A DNA stretch of 9,765 nt, taken from assembly GCA_012036375.1 (NCBI GenBank), contig JAAUOI010000088.1:1-9765 (forward strand), in the 5' to 3' direction. Below the pieces are notes generated by a model, which was not told the origin of the DNA, ran no database searches, and worked only from the letters and a program-made list of their open reading frames with translations. The DNA comes from Allobrachymonas sp. GTDB lineage: Bacteria > Pseudomonadota > Gammaproteobacteria > Burkholderiales > Burkholderiaceae_C. Made by a program: the position numbers and the translations under genes. This document shows, piece after piece, positions 6,605 through 9,765 of this stretch (its first letter is position 1; each line of letters starts with the position of its first letter).

Positions 6605-7314
6605 GCAGAACCCTCCAACATTACTTTGCTGCCCACCATCGGTGCAGTGCTCTGTTCAACTGTGCGGCTGGTGCCGTCTTGCATGCGAACCCGCACGGAG
6701 TAAGCCGTGGTCTTCTTCATGTTTTTCTCAATTGTGTTACCCGCCCAACCACCGCCGACCGCACCGAGTACAGTGGCGGCTGCGCGGCCGTTGCCTTTGC
6801 CCACTTGATTGCCTAGCAAGCCGCCTACCACCGCACCGCCCACCACACCTACGCCCGAGGCTTGACCTTGGCGAGTAACAGCGGTGACGGCTTCCACAGT
6901 GCCACAGTTGGCACAGGTAAAGGCGGGCGCGTTGGATGGCTCATCTGACGTCGCCGGCGCTTGGGCTGATCTCCTTGCAATGGCCTCTGCTGATGTTGGG
7001 GTAACTTGAGCAGACGCTTTGCTGGGTGCTGTGGCTGGGCTTGCTGCGACAGATTTCTTAGCAGGCATCGCATGAGACGCGGTGACCGACGATGCATCTT
7101 TCGATTCGGCAAGCATGGCTTGCGCTGCTGTGAGCGGCACAATGCTCGCCGCTGCGCTAGGTTGCTGGCGAATCAGCGTGCCGCCGATAGCCAACATACA
7201 CACAGCTAGGCATGCAATCGCCATCCACAGCGCCTTCAATGGCGGCGCAAAGTCTCCTTTGATAGGTGGTATGGAAGAAATCATTGGCGATGAGAGCGAA
7301 GTCGATGCGTTCAT
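6589..7314 (-). CDS. Membrane-anchored glycine-zipper 2TM domain protein
   Basis: This 241-residue protein has one hydrophobic segment (about 28-47) after a short N-terminal tail, and no lipobox, so it is probably an inner-membrane anchor with the rest periplasmic. An Ala/Ser/Pro/Lys-rich linker (about 52-130) leads to a CANC motif (Cys134, Cys137). A glycine-zipper block follows (GVVGGAVVGGLLGNQVG at 156-172 and LGAVGGGWAGNTIEK at 183-197), then a small beta-rich tail (YSVRVRMQDGTSRTVEQ at 205-221). The zipper plus tail is the Rick_17kDa/SlyB-type domain found in envelope proteins. The function is unknown; an envelope-integrity role is the usual guess. The CxxC pair could form a disulfide or bind metal. 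The start is supported by AAAGG (7320-7324) 5 nt upstream. It converges on the LysR gene and has its own 140-bp upstream gap. Confidence 0.8.
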   Translation of the reverse strand: MNASTSLSSPMISSIPPIKGDFAPPLKALWMAIACLAVCMLAIGGTLIRQQPSAAASIVPLTAAQAMLAESKDASSVTASHAMPAKKSVAASPATAPSKASAQVTPTSAEAIARRSAQAPATSDEPSNAPAFTCANCGTVEAVTAVTRQGQASGVGVVGGAVVGGLLGNQVGKGNGRAAATVLGAVGGGWAGNTIEKNMKKTTAYSVRVRMQDGTSRTVEQSTAPMVGSKVMLEGSAIKPA

Positions 7315-7334
7315 AGAGACCTTTCTATATCCAG

Positions 7335-7359
7335 CACGCGCCGAAATGTGTGGCGCGTG
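7335..7359 (-). other. GC-rich stem-loop in the leader of the glycine-zipper gene
   Basis: CACGCGCC (7335-7342) pairs perfectly with GGCGCGTG (7352-7359) around a 9-nt loop, 20 bp upstream of the start codon. No T run follows on either strand, so it is not a typical terminator. It lies just upstream of the AAAGG ribosome binding site and could influence translation or be a protein-binding site. Its function is unknown. Confidence 0.4.
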
Positions 7360-7406
7360 TGAGCATTGAACGCGCAGCCAAGGGTGATTGCTTACCCCAA
7401 ATCGGT

Positions 7407-7429
7407 AAAAAAGAATCTCAGTTGTGAGA
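7407..7429 (-). terminator. Weak candidate terminator downstream of apt
   Basis: On the minus strand, 25 bp after the apt stop, TCTCA (7425-7429 read on minus) pairs with TGAGA (7416-7420) across a 4-nt loop. TTC and six T residues (7407-7412) follow. The position and T run suit an intrinsic terminator for the apt transcript, but the stem is only 5 bp and AT-rich. Efficiency is doubtful. Confidence 0.4.
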
Positions 7430-7454
7430 GGCGTAAGCTATGGAACAAACGAGC

Positions 7455-8015
7455 TTAGTGCCCGGCAAAATCCACGAGGGTAAACAGTGGCAAGCCGGTC
7501 GCTTTCAATTTGGCCGAGCCTTTAAGCTTAGGCAAATCCACAATTGCAGCGCCTTCCATCACGGTCGCGCCGAGTTTCTCCAACAGTTTTTTACCGGCCA
7601 TCATGGTGCCGCCGGTCGCAATCAAATCATCAATCAGTAACACACGTTGGCCACTTTGCACGGCATCCGTATGCAGCTGCACTGTAGCGCTGCCGTATTC
7701 CAGCTCGTAAGTTTCTTCCACCGTGGTAAACGGTAGCTTGCCCTTTTTACGGATCGGCACAAACCCCAAACCCAGCTCATAGGCAACAACAGAGCCCAAA
7801 ATAAAACCGCGTGCATCTAGCCCCGCTACCACATCAGGGCGCATGCCTTGCTCCATGTAGCGGTGCACAAAGGCATCAATCAACACGCGAAATACGCGTG
7901 GGTTTTGCAAGAGAGGCGTGATGTCGCGAAATTGCACACCAGCCTCTGGCCAATTGGGCACAGTGCGGATGTGGCTTCGCAAGAAATCGGCAAGCGCGTG
8001 GCTGAGTTGACTCAT
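7455..8015 (-). CDS. apt: Adenine phosphoribosyltransferase
   Basis: This cytosolic purine-salvage enzyme makes AMP from adenine and PRPP, releasing pyrophosphate. It has 186 residues, as expected (E. coli Apt has 183). Family landmarks are WPEAGVQFRDITPLL (22-36), GLDARGFILG (65-74), the flexible-loop RKKGKLP (89-95), and the PRPP-binding loop VLLIDDLIATGGTM (125-138) with its paired acidic residues. The start at 8015 gives the normal N-terminus; upstream there is no strong Shine-Dalgarno sequence. It follows the cyclic-nucleotide-binding gene by 49 bp on the same strand with no terminator in between, so co-transcription is likely. Nothing in the sequence suggests a defect. Confidence 0.97.
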   Translation of the reverse strand: MSQLSHALADFLRSHIRTVPNWPEAGVQFRDITPLLQNPRVFRVLIDAFVHRYMEQGMRPDVVAGLDARGFILGSVVAYELGLGFVPIRKKGKLPFTTVEETYELEYGSATVQLHTDAVQSGQRVLLIDDLIATGGTMMAGKKLLEKLGATVMEGAAIVDLPKLKGSAKLKATGLPLFTLVDFAGH

Positions 8016-8064
8016 ACAGGTTTGGACCGGGTTTTAACAAGGTGACAGCAACAGCAAACAGTGA

Positions 8065-8514
8065 TCAAACAAACTGCCCAACCAAAATCGCTTCGCGCAT
8101 GCGCACCGCGAGTACAGCGGCCAAGCCTTTGGTGAGATCGAGCGCAAGCTTGGGGTATTGGTGCGACATTGCCTCAAACTTTTCCCAACTCAGACTCCAA
8201 GCAATACCATTGCTGTTCGCAAGAATCGTGGCGCTGCGTGATTCACCCGAGAAAAATGCCCCCTCACCGACCACTACGCCGGGTCCGAGTGTGGCAATGT
8301 CGTGGCCCCGCGCTTGTACTTTGAGTTCTCCCTCGGCCAAGATATACAACACACGATCATTGTCGCCCTCTCGGATCAATACCGTGTCAGGCTGCAAAAA
8401 GCTCACCGACAGATAGGGTGCAAGCAATTTCCAGCCATCATGGCCAAGGCGGCATTGCAAGGCATCCTTAGCATCCAAAGCGGCAATGGAGTCGACCAGT
8501 TGGCGCACGTTCAT
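8065..8514 (-). CDS. Single-domain cyclic-nucleotide-binding (CNMP) protein
   Basis: This 149-residue protein consists almost entirely of one CRP/PKA-type cyclic-nucleotide-binding domain. A short helical start (1-36) precedes the beta-roll: FLQPDTVLIREGDNDRVLYI at 39-58 and LAEGELKVQ at 59-67, then the phosphate-binding cassette region VVGEGAFFSGESRSATILA (81-99) with its Gly-Glu and Arg-Ser-Ala residues. A C-terminal helix (about 112-146) follows. There is no DNA-binding, kinase or channel output domain, so it may act through a partner. A good ribosome binding site, GGGAGA (8521-8526), lies 6 nt upstream of the ATG. It sits between apt and the 345-residue protein in a tight same-strand group. 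Whether it binds cAMP, c-di-GMP or nothing cannot be told; the cassette residues look intact. The partner is unknown. Confidence 0.85.
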   Translation of the reverse strand: MNVRQLVDSIAALDAKDALQCRLGHDGWKLLAPYLSVSFLQPDTVLIREGDNDRVLYILAEGELKVQARGHDIATLGPGVVVGEGAFFSGESRSATILANSNGIAWSLSWEKFEAMSHQYPKLALDLTKGLAAVLAVRMREAILVGQFV

Positions 8515-8573
8515 CCAGCGTCTCCCTCAGATTTTATGGTTGGCACAAGCTCATTCGCTTGGCTGTTCACAGA

Positions 8574-9611
8574 TCAGCGCAATTCGCCGTATTGTGTGCC
8601 GCTCAATGCGGGCATCGGATCGTCGTCGGCCATTTCGGTATCTTCATAGCCCGTCAGCAACAGCTTGGTTCGAGCCGCTTCTAGTGTGCTCACGGGTTTA
8701 GGTTGCACTGGCGAGGGCTTGGCTAGTGATGCCATCATGGCGGGCGAAGGTGTCATTGGGGCGGCCATGGCGCCCTGCGTGGCGCCGGCAGCCAAAGCGC
8801 GACGGAACGCGGCAACCTCATCGTCGCCCAACTCTTCGGACGAAGTGGACGCAGGCGCGAGCGCACGCGAGGCATTGAGTTGAGCGGCTGTTGCACCAAT
8901 GATCGGAATGGAGCTGGTCACGCTCATCGGATCAGGTGCTGCGTCCGACTGCGCAGCAGATGCAGCATGAGTGGCCGACATTGGGTGTGACGAGCCGACC
9001 GGCTTCGCGCCTGAAGAGGCTAGCGCTGGATGAGCGTCTGTTGCAAACAGTGGAGCAGGACGTGAAATGGGCGAGTGCGCTGCTCCTAGTAGCGGCGCGG
9101 GCGCACTGGCGGCAGGAGTGATACCCAGTGGCACAGGTGCGCTGTTACTTGCGGCAAGTTGTGCAGCATTGAAATAGCGCCAATACACGGCCTGCACAAT
9201 AATCTCAAATCGGTGCTTGGCCGTTTGCGCGATCATGGTTTCGATTTCGGCGAGCTTTTCTGCTTCACCACTGAACTCCGCAGCCAGTTCAATCATCACC
9301 AAAAAACTGCGCCCACGCTGATCTAGCGACAGCACCTTGAACTTAAACGCCGACGACAGCACGCCCACGCGCACCATCGCCTCGCGCACAACTTGGAAGA
9401 GCAACTCACGCTTGGCATTGCGCTCGCTGCGGCGCTGCTCAAGTCGCTGGGCAGAAGCTGCGGCAGCCGGCTGAGCACTAGCTGATGAGCTTTTGCCGCC
9501 AGATGACGCGCGTGCACCGTCCATGTGACGGGAAGTCATCAGCTCAGAAACAGCTGCCTGCGATCCCGACGACGCAGGTTTTTTACCGATTAACCAATCA
9601 AGCCATGCCAT
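8574..9611 (-). CDS. Conserved-looking protein of unknown function with Ala/Pro-rich linker
   Basis: I recognise no named family in this 345-residue protein. Its architecture is a short conserved-looking N-terminus (MAWLDWLIGKK, 1-11) and a Ser/Ala linker (14-56). A folded-looking core follows (57-149): a basic helix (LEQRRSERNAKREL), then LFQVVREAMVRVGVLSSAFKFKV, a strand with SFLVMIELA (102-110), a Glu/Ala helix and FEIIVQAVYWRYF (135-147). A long Ala/Pro/Ser-rich disordered stretch (150-255) leads to an acidic helix SEELGDDEVAAFRRAL (258-273). The acidic C-terminal tail includes YEDTEMADDD (322-331) and ends QYGELR. No signal peptide or membrane segment is evident, so it is probably cytoplasmic. 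From memory, similar proteins occur in Comamonadaceae. The start has no strong ribosome binding site. It is the first gene of the group leading to the cyclic-nucleotide-binding gene (59 bp gap) and apt. Confidence 0.8.
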   Translation of the reverse strand: MAWLDWLIGKKPASSGSQAAVSELMTSRHMDGARASSGGKSSSASAQPAAAASAQRLEQRRSERNAKRELLFQVVREAMVRVGVLSSAFKFKVLSLDQRGRSFLVMIELAAEFSGEAEKLAEIETMIAQTAKHRFEIIVQAVYWRYFNAAQLAASNSAPVPLGITPAASAPAPLLGAAHSPISRPAPLFATDAHPALASSGAKPVGSSHPMSATHAASAAQSDAAPDPMSVTSSIPIIGATAAQLNASRALAPASTSSEELGDDEVAAFRRALAAGATQGAMAAPMTPSPAMMASLAKPSPVQPKPVSTLEAARTKLLLTGYEDTEMADDDPMPALSGTQYGELR

Positions 9612-9667
9612 GTATGAATTTTTACTTTAAAACGAAGGTTTTACAAATATTCTGTCGCAATAAAAAC

Positions 9668-9706
9668 AAAAAACCGAGCTGTTTTGTCAACTATGCCCGG
9701 TTTTTT
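9668..9706. terminator. Bidirectional intrinsic terminator
   Basis: AAAAAACCG (9668-9676) pairs with CGGTTTTTT (9698-9706). The stem extends inward by two G-C pairs after one A-C mismatch, around a 15-nt loop. Six T residues follow the stem on each strand. It probably ends a minus-strand transcript that enters from beyond the right edge. It lies 57 bp upstream of the 345-residue protein gene, so that gene needs its own promoter in 9612-9667. Confidence 0.75.
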
Positions 9707-9731
9707 AGTTCACACCAGTGGTGCGAGGGAG

Positions 9732-9749
9732 ACAACTGTAATCAGTTGT
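9732..9749. other. Perfect short hairpin near the right edge
   Basis: ACAACTG (9732-9738) and CAGTTGT (9743-9749) form a perfect 7-bp stem with a 4-nt loop. The stretch 9707-9765 may include the 3' end of a minus-strand gene. Each of the three minus-strand frames is open from the edge to a stop (at 9742, 9705 or about 9712), so the frame cannot be chosen from so little sequence. I call no gene here. Confidence 0.3.
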
Positions 9750-9765
9750 TGCCCCAGCCGCGATC

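Noticed and set aside
9640..9692. TTGACA at 9684-9689 on the minus strand as a -35 element for the 345-residue protein gene
   Set aside because: It lies in the loop of the terminator hairpin, and no -10 sequence occurs 16-18 bp downstream.
9719..9765. tRNA-like fragment around the hairpin at the right edge
   Set aside because: The loop and stem lengths do not fit an anticodon arm, and no acceptor, D or T arm can be paired with it inside the window.
1..9765. CRISPR arrays, insertion sequences, phage genes or rRNA/tRNA genes
   Set aside because: No regularly spaced repeats, transposase-like or integrase-like frames, or recognisable RNA genes were found on either strand.

Overview
The window looks like a betaproteobacterial chromosome, most likely Comamonadaceae (Burkholderiales). 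The evidence is moderate-to-high GC coding sequence, an Apt of proteobacterial type, a stand-alone cyclic-nucleotide-binding protein, and an Ala/Pro-rich 345-residue protein of a kind I associate from memory with that family. No plasmid, phage or insertion-sequence genes are visible.

Left part (1-6583): a catabolic cluster. A LysR-type regulator on the + strand diverges from a minus-strand series: a CoA-acylating methylmalonate-semialdehyde dehydrogenase, a GMC flavin alcohol dehydrogenase, a CaiT-like BCCT transporter, an intrinsic terminator, and then the first 172 codons of a class III CoA-transferase that runs off the left edge. I read this as a dimethylsulfoniopropionate (DMSP) cleavage cluster of the DddD type. 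In that reading DddT imports DMSP and DddD, a two-domain CoA-transferase/lyase, releases dimethyl sulfide and leaves a C3 hydroxyacid (3-hydroxypropionate). DddA oxidises this to malonate semialdehyde, DddC converts that to acetyl-CoA and CO2, and DddR controls transcription. The protein families are secure. DMSP as substrate is inferred from the combination, and beta-alanine betaine or another onium compound is the main alternative.

Two things are odd in the cluster. The dehydrogenase reading frame is broken by what looks like one missing base in a G run near 4437-4440. The regulator carries an AT-rich in-frame insertion in its effector domain. The 85-bp divergent promoter region holds three LysR-type T-N11-A boxes, two of them ATTG-N7-CAAT elements exactly 40 bp apart.

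Right part (6589-9611): housekeeping and unknown genes, all on the minus strand. A membrane-anchored glycine-zipper protein ends 5 bp from the regulator's stop, where two mutually exclusive hairpins sit. Upstream of it are apt (adenine salvage), a single-domain cyclic-nucleotide-binding protein, and the 345-residue protein of unknown function. The last three are spaced 49 and 59 bp apart and may be one transcription unit. A bidirectional hairpin terminator at 9668-9706 separates them from whatever lies beyond the right edge. No stretch longer than 300 bp lacks a gene.
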